This document shows positions 1 through 7,243 of a DNA stretch of 8,358 nt, piece by piece. Origin of the DNA: Acidobacteriota bacterium (GTDB taxonomy: Bacteria; Acidobacteriota; Vicinamibacteria; Vicinamibacterales; UBA8438); assembly GCA_011523485.1 (NCBI GenBank), contig WTGR01000131.1, forward strand, positions 1 to 8,358, in the 5' to 3' direction. Position numbers and translations under genes: made by a program. The stretch's first letter is position 1. Every line of letters begins with the position of its first letter. Below the pieces are notes generated by a model. That model saw only the letters and a list, made by a program, of their open reading frames with translations, was not told the origin of the DNA and did no database searches.

Positions 1-1000
<1,000 letters not shown>

Positions 1001-1019
1001 CGCCCCCCTATTGTGGCCT

Positions 1020-1613
1020 TCAGGGATCGATGCGTCGAATCGTGCGGATGACGACGTTCTCGCGGGGCACGTCGTTCATGCGGTCCACCCGGGTGGTGCG
1101 GACGCGCGAGATGTCGTCGACCACGTCCATGCCGTCCACGACCCGCCCGAACACGGCGTAGCCGTAGCCCTGCGGCGTCGTGTTGCGGTGGTTGAACATG
1201 TCGTTGTGGCCTACGTTGATGAAGAACTGCGCCCGCGCGGTGTTCGGCTCGCCGAGACGCGCCATCGCGATCGTGCCGCGCCGGTTCTGCAGGCGGTTGG
1301 TCGCCTCGTTCAGGATGGGGCCGCGGAGTCCCTCGAAGCGGGGAGTGTGGTCCTCCTCGAGCCCGCCCCCCTGGATGATCAGGTTGCGGATCACCCGATG
1401 GAAGATCGTCCCGTCGTAGAATCCTGCCTGAACGTAGGTCAGGAAGTTGACGACCGAGACCACCGCCCGCGAACGGAACAGCTCGACCGTGATGTCGCCC
1501 ATCGACGTCTCGATCACGACGTGGGGATTGGGCGGCGGATCCTGCGCGTGGACCGCGCCGGGCGCGGCCAGCAGGACGGCGACGGCCGCGGCGGCGGCGA
1601 GTGATCGCAGCAT
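1020..1613 (-). CDS. Exported cyclophilin-type peptidyl-prolyl isomerase (diverged active site)
   Basis: A 197-aa single-domain cyclophilin that would catalyse cis-trans isomerisation of Xaa-Pro bonds. Residues 1-23 form a signal peptide (MLRS, an Ala/Val/Leu core, then VHA before QD), so the enzyme is probably periplasmic; no lipobox Cys is seen. The fold signature includes the FHRVI segment, QGGG, ARAQFFIN, and GYAVFGRV followed by GMDVVD. Numbered against human cyclophilin A, the catalytic Arg55 is kept (Arg73), as are Gln63 (Gln81), Gln111 (Gln129) and Phe113 (Phe131). The pocket residue Phe60 is Leu78 and the preceding Pro-Gly is Arg-Asn, so activity or substrate preference may be altered. 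ATG at 1613 is preferred because it puts the positive n-region directly before the hydrophobic core and follows a GGGAAG-like stretch. A GTG at 1625 would add four residues (MGSV) but sits almost against the upstream stop. It lies 13 nt downstream of a second cyclophilin gene and 19 nt upstream of the ACP-FAAL gene. Confidence 0.93.
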   Translation of the reverse strand: MLRSLAAAAAVAVLLAAPGAVHAQDPPPNPHVVIETSMGDITVELFRSRAVVSVVNFLTYVQAGFYDGTIFHRVIRNLIIQGGGLEEDHTPRFEGLRGPILNEATNRLQNRRGTIAMARLGEPNTARAQFFINVGHNDMFNHRNTTPQGYGYAVFGRVVDGMDVVDDISRVRTTRVDRMNDVPRENVVIRTIRRIDP

Positions 1614-1626
1614 GACGCTTCCCACC

Positions 1627-2208
1627 CTACTGGACCGTGACCGAGTTGATGACGACCGGCTCGACGGGGACGTTCTGATGCGGTCCCTGCCGCCCTGTCG
1701 ACACCCCGGAGATGGCGTCGACCACGTCCATGCCGGCGGTTACGCGTCCGAAGACGGCGTAGCCGTAGTCGCGGGGAGACGTGCCCCGGTGGTCGAGGCT
1801 CCGCGCGTTGTCGACCGTGTTGATGAAGAACTGGGCGGTGGCGCTGTCGACGACGCTCGTCCGCGCCATCGAGATCGTGCCCCGCGCGTTGCTCAGCCCG
1901 TTGTCGGCCTCGTTCCGGATCGGCGGGCGCGTGGCCTTCTCCGAGAGATTCGCCGTCAGCCCGCCGCCCTGGATCATGAACCCCGGGATCACGCGGTGGA
2001 AGACGGTGCCCGCGAAGAAACCGTCGTTGGCGTACTGCAGGAAGTTCTCCACCGTGATCGGGGCCGCATCCTGCAGCAGCTCGATCGTAATGCTCCCCTG
2101 GGTGGTCTCCATGACCACGACCGGGTTATCCTGCGCCGACGCGCCGAGTGTTCCTGGCGTCATGATCCCTGCCATTCCGAGAATGCCGGCCAGCATGCGA
2201 AAAGACAT
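1627..2208 (-). CDS. Exported cyclophilin-type peptidyl-prolyl isomerase (canonical active site)
   Basis: A 193-aa cyclophilin, first gene of the leftward run. Residues 1-25 are a signal peptide (MSFRM, a Leu/Gly/Ile/Met core, ending ASA before QDN), pointing to the periplasm. The active site is complete: FHRVIPGFMIQGGG (70-83) supplies the Arg55 (Arg72), Phe60 (Phe77) and Gln63 (Gln80) equivalents of human cyclophilin A, and TAQFFIN (124-130) supplies Gln111 and Phe113. C-terminal strands include YGYAVFGRV and GMDVVDAI. The open frame extends back to 2421, but that part is low-complexity, contains the intergenic palindrome and overlaps the divergent gene. The ATG at 2208 has AGGGAG 8 nt upstream and directly precedes the signal peptide. 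Expected role: folding assistance for exported proteins. It is a paralogue of the next gene, sharing the order of all motifs, so tandem duplication is likely. Confidence 0.94.
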   Translation of the reverse strand: MSFRMLAGILGMAGIMTPGTLGASAQDNPVVVMETTQGSITIELLQDAAPITVENFLQYANDGFFAGTVFHRVIPGFMIQGGGLTANLSEKATRPPIRNEADNGLSNARGTISMARTSVVDSATAQFFINTVDNARSLDHRGTSPRDYGYAVFGRVTAGMDVVDAISGVSTGRQGPHQNVPVEPVVINSVTVQ

Positions 2209-2216
2209 CGGCCTCG

Positions 2217-2222
2217 CTCCCT
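2217..2222 (-). promoter_or_regulatory. Ribosome binding site deciding the start of the first cyclophilin gene
   Basis: On the minus strand AGGGAG lies 8 nt before the ATG at 2208, with a second purine block GAGG 3 nt before it. No comparable site precedes the longer possible start at 2421, so the short form with the signal peptide at its N-terminus is chosen. Confidence 0.6.
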
Positions 2223-2256
2223 GCGATCGCTCCCGACCGCGCAGTGGTGTCCAAGA

Positions 2257-2292
2257 TTCTGGAATTCCGGATCCAACAATCGGGATCCAGAA
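2257..2292. repeat. Imperfect palindromic element in the divergent intergenic region
   Basis: Outer arms TTCTGGA (2257-2263) and TCCAGAA (2286-2292) are perfect inverted repeats around a 22-nt centre. Within them, GGATCC at 2269-2274 and at 2283-2288 can pair instead around an 8-nt loop, and GGAATTCC (2261-2268) is itself a palindrome. The outer and inner foldings exclude each other. It lies 49 to 84 nt upstream of the leftward cyclophilin ATG, so it could sit in that gene's 5' leader, act as an operator, or be a dispersed REP-like repeat. Only one copy is present here. Confidence 0.4.
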
Positions 2293-2384
2293 CGGTGCCC
2301 GCGTGACGAGGCGTAGCGTTGAGCGGCTGAATACGGTTATTTTCCGGGAGCCGGCTCGCTGCCCCGATTCCGGTCCCGAGTATG

Positions 2385-2390
2385 CATAAT
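2385..2390 (+). promoter_or_regulatory. Possible -10 element for the DUF349 gene
   Basis: CATAAT matches the sigma-70 -10 consensus at five of six positions in an otherwise GC-rich region. It lies 29 nt before the ATG at 2420, implying a leader of roughly 20 nt. No convincing -35 box is seen 16 to 18 nt upstream, so this is a weak call. Confidence 0.25.
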
Positions 2391-2419
2391 CTACCCAAGC
2401 CTGTCCACCCATCCAAGTC

Positions 2420-5400
2420 ATGAAGCTGCTCGAACGACTGCGCGCTCAACCGGCCTGGCAGAGCGACGACCCGGCGGTGCGGGTCGGCGCCGTGCGCGAT
2501 CTCCCCGAGGACGCGCGCGACGTTCTGTTGGAGATCGCCAGAGGCGACCCCGACCCGGGAGTCCGCCGTGCGGCGGTCGAGCGAATGCCGGATCTGGCGA
2601 CACTGGTTGCCTTCCTGCGGGACGCCGGCGAGGCCGGCGATGCGAGTGACGACGCGCGCGTCGAGGCGGTCGCCGCCGTGCGCGACACGCTCATCGAAGC
2701 GGCCGACGCCGCGGCTGCCGTCGCCGCGCTGGATGTGCTGGTCGACGAGCGCGATCTGGCCGCGGTCGCCCGCGCGGCGGAGCTCGAAGCGGTGGCCCGC
2801 GCCGCGCTGGAGCGTCTGTCCGGCGACAAGATGCTCGCCGCCGTGGCGCGGCGGGCCGGCCGCGCCGAAATCGCGCTGGCCGCCGTCGTGCGGCTGAAGG
2901 ATCGGGACGAGCTGCTCTCGGTGGCCGTCAAGGCGGACGACAAGGCGGCGGCGCTGGCCGCCTGCGAGCGGCTGGTGGACGGCGGCGACCTCGATGACGC
3001 CGCGCTGGAGACGATGTCCCGTCAGGCCCGTCACAAGGGTGTGGCGCGGCGGGCGCGTGCCGTGCTGGCGGCGCGCTCCGAGGACCGCGCGTCGGAAGTT
3101 GCGGCGGCCCCGGGCGTCGACTTGTGCGCCGCGCTCGAGTCGAGGGCGGCTGCGGTCACCTCGCTGGAGGAGGGCCGCAAGGCGCTGGACGATGCGGTGC
3201 AGCGGTGGGACGGCGTCGACGGGCCGATCGAGCCGGCGGTGGCCGAACGGTTCGCCGCCGCCCGGCGGGCGCTGGAGGACCGGTTGCTCGCGCTCGACGC
3301 CACTGCGGTCGAAGCCCAGCGCGCCGCGGCCGAGCGGACCGCGGCGGCGTCGTCGCGGGCCGCCCTGTGCGAGCGGGTGGAAGCGCTGGAGGGAGACGCC
3401 GCGCTCGATGGGTTGCGGCAGGCGCGGGCGGAGTGGGAGGCGCTGGCTGTCGATCCCGACGCGAGCCGCGAGGCGCGGGCGGTGATCGAGTCGCTCGGCG
3501 CGCGGTTCGAGAGGGCCGCGGCGGCGTGCGAGGCGCGCCACGCCGCGCTGCAGCGCCGCCACGAAAGACTGCGCAAGCTCGACGCCCTGGCGGCCGAGAT
3601 CGAGCAGATCGTCACCGGCGAGGACGAGTCGGAACGGCGGGTGCGGTGGCGGGCGCTCGACGCGGCGTGGCGGCGCGAGATTGCGGCGGTGACCGGCGAC
3701 GGCGCGCCGCCGGACCCCGAGACGACCGTCGCGCTGGCCGAGCTTACCCGGCGCAAGGCGGCAGCCGACGCCCGGCATCGCGATCTCGAGGTCGGTCTGA
3801 AGGCTTCTCGCGACAAGGAGCGCCAGAGGAATCTCGCGCGCGTCGGCAAGCTGGCGGACGGCGTCGAGGCGGCGATCACGAACGAGAAGCTGACGCTCGC
3901 CGAGGCCGAGAGGCAATTGCGGGTCGTGCGCCAGGCGCTGGAGAAGCTGCCGCCGCTCCCCTCGCGGCGGGACCACGATCAACTGACGCGGCGGCTCAAG
4001 GAGGGCGCCGGCACGTTGCTCGGCAAGGTGCGCGAGCTGCGGGATTTCGCCGACTGGCAACGATGGGCGAATCTCGGAGTTCAGGAGGAGCTCTGCCAGG
4101 CGCTGGAGGCCCTGGCCTCCCCGCCGGAAGGGGAGCCGGAGCCCACCGACGCGGAAGTCGTCCGGCGGTTTACCGAGCTGATGAAGCGCTGGCGCGAGGC
4201 CGCCGACGTGCCGCAGGACAAGGGACAGGCGCTGTGGGAACGCTTCAAGAAGGCGCACGACGCCGTATATCCGCGTTGCGAGCCGTTCTTCGCGGCGCAG
4301 CGCCAGGAGCGGGAGCAGAGCCTGGCCCGTTACACGGCGCTGGTGGAGGAGGCGGAGAGGCTCAGCGAATCGACCGACTGGCTGAAGACGGCTCAGCGCC
4401 TGACCGCCCTGCAGGCGGAGTGGAAGACGCTCGGGCCGGTGCCGCGCCGGGAACAGCAGGCGTTGTGGGGGCGGCTCCGGCAGGCATGCAGTCGTTTCTT
4501 CACGCGCCGGAAGGCCGACCTCGCCGGACGCAAGCAGGAGTGGTCCGCCAACTACGAGAAGAAAGAGGCGCTGTGCGTGCGCGTCGAGGCCTTGCTCGAG
4601 GCCGAGGACCTGAAGGCCGCGATTGAGGAGGTCAAGCAGGTCCAGCGCGAATGGAAGACGATAGGTCCGGTGCGGCGGAATCGGTCGGACGCGATCTGGC
4701 ATCGGTTCCGGCAGGCGTGCGACGGCGTGTTCGATCGGCTCAACGAGGGCGCGCGCCGGGCCGCAGCCGACCGTATCGCGGTGCGCGAGGCCCTCTGCGC
4801 CGAGCTCGAAGCCCTGGCGCCGCCACCGGCTGCCGCCGTGGCCGGGCCCGAGAGCGGCTCGACCGGCGGCGACGGAAGCGCATCCGCGGAGGGCGGCGTC
4901 GTCGAGAACGCCGGGACCGCGGAGTCCGCGGCCGTCGAGACCACCGAATCGTCGGGCGAGGCTGTTGCCGAATCGTCGGGCGAGGCTGTCGCCGAATCGT
5001 CGGGCGAGGCTGTCGCCGAATCGTCGGGCGAGGCTGCTGCCGAATCGTCGGGCGAGGCTGCTGCCGAAGGGGCGGGTGCCGAGACGGCCGTCGCGTCCGC
5101 CGCGGAGGCCGCGCCTGCCGCTCCTGAGGATCTGGTCAGGACCGTTCGCGAGATCCAGGAGAAGTGGCGGCGCGCGCCCGAAGTGCCGCCCGACGTCAAG
5201 CGGAAGCTCGCGGCGCGTTTCGGCCGCGCGATATCGCGCGTCGTCGAGACGCACGCGGAGCAGTTCCGCGGCACCGACTACGATCCGGCGCAGCGGCTCA
5301 AGCAGTTCGAGCGGCTGTGCAAGCGGGTCGAGGCGCTCGTTCCCACCGAGTCGCGCGGCGACGCCGATGTGTCGCCCGCGGAGCTGTTGGCGCGCAAGTG

Positions 5401-5596
5401 GCGCACGCAGTTGGCCGCCAACACGATGGGAGTGCGCGTCGACGAGGAGGCGAAGCGCCGGGCCGCGCGTGAGGACGTCAAGCGGTTGCAGGCCGAGCGG
5501 CGCCGGCTCGGCACGTTGACCGGCTCGGAGGCGGACGCGCTGCAGGCGCGGTTCCAGAGGGCCTGCGACCGCGTCTTCCGCGAGAATCCGGCCTGA
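2420..5596 (+). CDS. Large DUF349 repeat protein with HEAT-like N-terminus
   Basis: A 1058-aa soluble, almost wholly alpha-helical protein with no signal peptide or membrane segment. Residues 1 to about 220 look like HEAT-type repeats (RVGAVRDLPEDARDVLL, then GVRRAAVERMPDLATLV). The rest is a series of DUF349-like units with the pattern ALC-x-x-x-EAL, helix, W(K/R)-x-x-G-P-V, then LW-x-RF-x-x-A(C/H)D-x-(V/F)F. The clearest lie at about 555-631, 640-701, 716-777, 790-945 and 963-1053; weaker ones lie at about 235-290, 315-374 and 473-551. The 790-945 unit is interrupted between its first and second helices by roughly 100 Ala/Glu/Ser/Gly residues containing five tandem 8-residue repeats. The function of DUF349 proteins is not established to my knowledge; a coiled, elongated scaffold is an inference from the repeat pattern. 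No good ribosome binding site precedes the ATG at 2420; with the possible -10 at 2385 the leader would be short. The next gene follows after 100 nt on the same strand. Confidence 0.92.
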   Translation: MKLLERLRAQPAWQSDDPAVRVGAVRDLPEDARDVLLEIARGDPDPGVRRAAVERMPDLATLVAFLRDAGEAGDASDDARVEAVAAVRDTLIEAADAAAAVAALDVLVDERDLAAVARAAELEAVARAALERLSGDKMLAAVARRAGRAEIALAAVVRLKDRDELLSVAVKADDKAAALAACERLVDGGDLDDAALETMSRQARHKGVARRARAVLAARSEDRASEVAAAPGVDLCAALESRAAAVTSLEEGRKALDDAVQRWDGVDGPIEPAVAERFAAARRALEDRLLALDATAVEAQRAAAERTAAASSRAALCERVEALEGDAALDGLRQARAEWEALAVDPDASREARAVIESLGARFERAAAACEARHAALQRRHERLRKLDALAAEIEQIVTGEDESERRVRWRALDAAWRREIAAVTGDGAPPDPETTVALAELTRRKAAADARHRDLEVGLKASRDKERQRNLARVGKLADGVEAAITNEKLTLAEAERQLRVVRQALEKLPPLPSRRDHDQLTRRLKEGAGTLLGKVRELRDFADWQRWANLGVQEELCQALEALASPPEGEPEPTDAEVVRRFTELMKRWREAADVPQDKGQALWERFKKAHDAVYPRCEPFFAAQRQEREQSLARYTALVEEAERLSESTDWLKTAQRLTALQAEWKTLGPVPRREQQALWGRLRQACSRFFTRRKADLAGRKQEWSANYEKKEALCVRVEALLEAEDLKAAIEEVKQVQREWKTIGPVRRNRSDAIWHRFRQACDGVFDRLNEGARRAAADRIAVREALCAELEALAPPPAAAVAGPESGSTGGDGSASAEGGVVENAGTAESAAVETTESSGEAVAESSGEAVAESSGEAVAESSGEAAAESSGEAAAEGAGAETAVASAAEAAPAAPEDLVRTVREIQEKWRRAPEVPPDVKRKLAARFGRAISRVVETHAEQFRGTDYDPAQRLKQFERLCKRVEALVPTESRGDADVSPAELLARKWRTQLAANTMGVRVDEEAKRRAAREDVKRLQAERRRLGTLTGSEADALQARFQRACDRVFRENPA
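4946..5065 (+). repeat. Five tandem 24-bp repeats inside the DUF349 gene
   Basis: Units start at 4946, 4970, 4994, 5018 and 5042, each GAATCGTCGGGCGAGGCTGT or GCT plus GCC, encoding ESSGEAVA or ESSGEAAA (codons 843-882). Differences between copies are confined to the last two codons (GTT, GTC or GCT, then GCC). Because the unit is eight codons long, copy-number change by slippage would keep the reading frame. A decayed sixth unit (EGAGAETA) follows at 5066. Confidence 0.95.
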
Positions 5597-5684
5597 GCCC
5601 GGCCCCGGGACGCTTTTCCGCTTCGCTGCCGCACGACCCGGTCCCTCCGGTTGCGTTCCGGCGCTGTTTCGGTCAGCATGCAGC

Positions 5685-5691
5685 GGGGGGG
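5685..5691 (+). promoter_or_regulatory. Purine-rich ribosome binding site deciding the STAS gene start
   Basis: A run of seven G at 5685-5691 ends 5 nt before the ATG at 5697. An in-frame GTG at 5691 overlaps the end of this run and would have no site of its own, so ATG 5697 is preferred. Confidence 0.5.
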
Positions 5692-5696
5692 TGTCG

Positions 5697-6044
5697 ATGG
5701 CGCTGCGGATCGGCCAGCGGGACGTCGGTTCCGCAACGATTCTCGATCTCACCGGAAAGCTGGCCGGCGAGGCGAGCGAGACGCTCGAGGATCGCATCGA
5801 CGATCTCATCGACACCGGACGCACCAGGCTGATCCTGAATCTCCGTGGCGTGTCGTTCATCGACAGTGCGGCCCTCGGCACGCTGCTGTCGAAGCGCGCG
5901 GCGGTCAAGAACGCCGGGGGGCAGCTCCGGCTCCTGAATCTGACCGAGCGGGTCTGGGACCTGATGGTGACGACCAAGCTCGAGCTGGTGTTCGAGACGT
6001 TCAGCTCGGAGGCGGACGCCCTGGAGGGCTTCGCGTCGCGTTGA
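5697..6044 (+). CDS. STAS-domain anti-sigma factor antagonist (SpoIIAA/RsbV-like)
   Basis: A 115-aa single STAS domain. The strand-helix order is typical: DVGSATILDLTGKLAG at the N-terminus, TRLILNLRGVSFIDSAALGTLL in the middle, GGQLRLLNLTERVWDLM after it, and a C-terminal helix region with FETFSSEADALEGF. The phosphorylatable serine is the Ser of IDSAALG, aligned with Ser58 of Bacillus SpoIIAA (DSSGLG); the second Ser and Gly of that motif are both Ala here. Family knowledge: the unphosphorylated form binds and sequesters an RsbW/SpoIIAB-like kinase or another partner; phosphorylation releases it and a PP2C phosphatase resets it. The gene lies 23 nt upstream of just such a phosphatase on the same strand and 1.2 kb from an RsbW-like kinase, so it is the likely substrate of both. 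GTG at 5691 would add two residues. It is cytosolic, with no other domain. Confidence 0.94.
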   Translation: MALRIGQRDVGSATILDLTGKLAGEASETLEDRIDDLIDTGRTRLILNLRGVSFIDSAALGTLLSKRAAVKNAGGQLRLLNLTERVWDLMVTTKLELVFETFSSEADALEGFASR

Positions 6045-6067
6045 GCGGCGGGTGAGGTTGGGAACTG

Positions 6068-7210
6068 TTGCCGAGTCGAACCGAATCGCGGCCCGTGCGC
6101 GTGTTGCTCGTCGAGGACGAGCCGAACGACCTCGCCCGCATCAACGGCGTCCTGGACCAGGCCGCCTCCTCGTTCGCCGTCAGGGCGGTGTCCGAAGAAC
6201 AAGCCGCGGCGACGGAGCTCGGCGCGCGTTCGTACGACCTGGTTCTGCTGGGGCTGGCGCGCACGGAGATCGGGGACGGCGACGGTTTCGAGGCGATCCG
6301 GCGGCTGGGGAAGACCGCGCCCGTCATCGTGCTCAGTCGTCTCGACGACGAGGACATCGCCGTCAAGGCGGTGCAGCGCGGCGCGCAGGACTACCTCGTC
6401 AAGGATCGCTTGACGGTCGACCTGCTGGTCCGGAGCATCCGGTACGCGCGCGAGCGGCATCGCCTGCTCGCGGAGCAGAACCGGCGGCTCGAGCACGAGC
6501 TCAAGATCGCCGCGTTCGTCCAGCAGTCCTTCCTGCCGGGGCGGGTGCCGGATGTGCCCGGGCATGACATCGGCGCGCACCTGCACAGCAGCGGACAGGT
6601 GGGCGGCGATTTCTACGATTTCATCGATCTGCCGCCGGATCGCGTGGCGATCGCGGTCGGCGATGCATCCGGCAAGGGGATTCCGGGCGCAATCCTCATG
6701 GCGGAGACGCAGGGCGTCCTGCGGGCGGAGGCCGCGTCGTGCGCGACGCCGATCGAGCTCGTGCGTACGCTCAACCGGGCCCTGCTGCACGACCAGGACC
6801 AGGACCGGTTCGTCACGCTCTTCTACGGCGTGCTGGCCTTTCCGACCGGGCGGTTCACGTTCGTGAACGCCGGGCATCCCCGGGCCCTGCTGCTGGATGG
6901 CGCGACCGAATCGACCCTGGTGTCGACCGGGCCTCCCCTCAGGCTATTCGCCGACGCCGCCTGGGAAGAGAAGACGGTGACGCTCCACGCCGGCGCGCGG
7001 CTCGTCATCTACAGCGACGGCGTGACCGAGGCTCAGGACGACACGGACCGGTTCTTCGATCTGGAGGGCGTCCGGGCGGTGATGACCGAGGGCCCGGACC
7101 GTCCGGCCGTCGAGCTGGCGAGGGACCTGTGTCACGCCGCCGAGGAGTTCGAACGCGGGAGCCCGGACCCCGGTGACGACAAGACGGTCGTCGTCATCCG
7201 TTCGCGGTGA
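6068..7210 (+). CDS. Degenerate receiver–PP2C (SpoIIE/RsbU-type) serine phosphatase
   Basis: A 380-aa protein. Residues 10-125 are a CheY-like receiver (VLLVEDEP acidic cluster at 13-19, Ser90 in VIVLS, Lys112 in YLVKD), but the phospho-acceptor Asp is Gly62 in DLVLLGLA. Residues about 126-155 form a helical linker (ERHRLLAEQNRRLEHELKIA), and 160-378 are a SpoIIE-type PP2C domain. Its metal-binding acidic residues are in place: GGDFYD (179-184), GDASGKG (198-204), YSDGVTEAQD (315-324) and GDDKT (369-373). NAGHPRALLL (267-276) is also typical. It should dephosphorylate a STAS protein, most simply the one encoded 23 nt upstream. The start is TTG: an in-frame stop lies at 6053 and TTG 6068 is the first common start after it. 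The next in-frame GTG codons (from 6095) would cut into the receiver. The weak TTG and short gap suggest translational coupling to the STAS gene. It converges on the receiver-kinase gene with 24 nt between stop codons. Confidence 0.94.
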   Translation: MPSRTESRPVRVLLVEDEPNDLARINGVLDQAASSFAVRAVSEEQAAATELGARSYDLVLLGLARTEIGDGDGFEAIRRLGKTAPVIVLSRLDDEDIAVKAVQRGAQDYLVKDRLTVDLLVRSIRYARERHRLLAEQNRRLEHELKIAAFVQQSFLPGRVPDVPGHDIGAHLHSSGQVGGDFYDFIDLPPDRVAIAVGDASGKGIPGAILMAETQGVLRAEAASCATPIELVRTLNRALLHDQDQDRFVTLFYGVLAFPTGRFTFVNAGHPRALLLDGATESTLVSTGPPLRLFADAAWEEKTVTLHAGARLVIYSDGVTEAQDDTDRFFDLEGVRAVMTEGPDRPAVELARDLCHAAEEFERGSPDPGDDKTVVVIRSR

Positions 7211-7213
7211 ATC

Positions 7214-7243
7214 CGCGACGCGCCGGCGGGACCGTCAGTCGCG
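7214..7243. terminator. Possible weak bidirectional terminator between convergent genes
   Basis: CGCGAC at 7214-7219 pairs with GTCGCG at 7238-7243 around an 18-nt GC-rich loop. It spans the 24-nt gap between two convergent genes and includes the minus-strand stop codon. There is no T tract on either side, so intrinsic termination is uncertain; it is listed because of its position. Confidence 0.2.

Noticed and set aside
2209..2421. N-terminal extension of the first cyclophilin to a start at 2421
   Set aside because: The added 71 residues have no fold, place the signal peptide internally, include the intergenic palindrome and overlap the start of the divergent gene. ATG 2208 has its own ribosome binding site.
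3124..4626. A 500-codon plus-strand frame inside the DUF349 gene
   Set aside because: Its composition is almost entirely Arg, Gly and Ala with no domain; it is a shifted frame of the DUF349 gene.
5597..5620. Short CCCG/CGGG hairpin followed by TTTT after the DUF349 stop, considered as a terminator
   Set aside because: The stem is only four pairs and the T run is four bases, too weak to support a terminator.
5651..5679. TTGCGT followed by CAGCAT as a promoter for the STAS gene
   Set aside because: Spacing is right but the -10 matches the consensus at only three of six positions; not distinguishable from chance.
2126..6877. A 1583-codon open frame on the minus strand running antisense through the DUF349, STAS and phosphatase genes
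   Set aside because: It is Arg/Pro/Leu-rich with no recognisable domain, and its internal LARRF repeats are just the reverse reading of the 24-bp repeats. Such long antisense frames are expected opposite GC-rich, codon-biased genes. The plus-strand frames give clear known domains.
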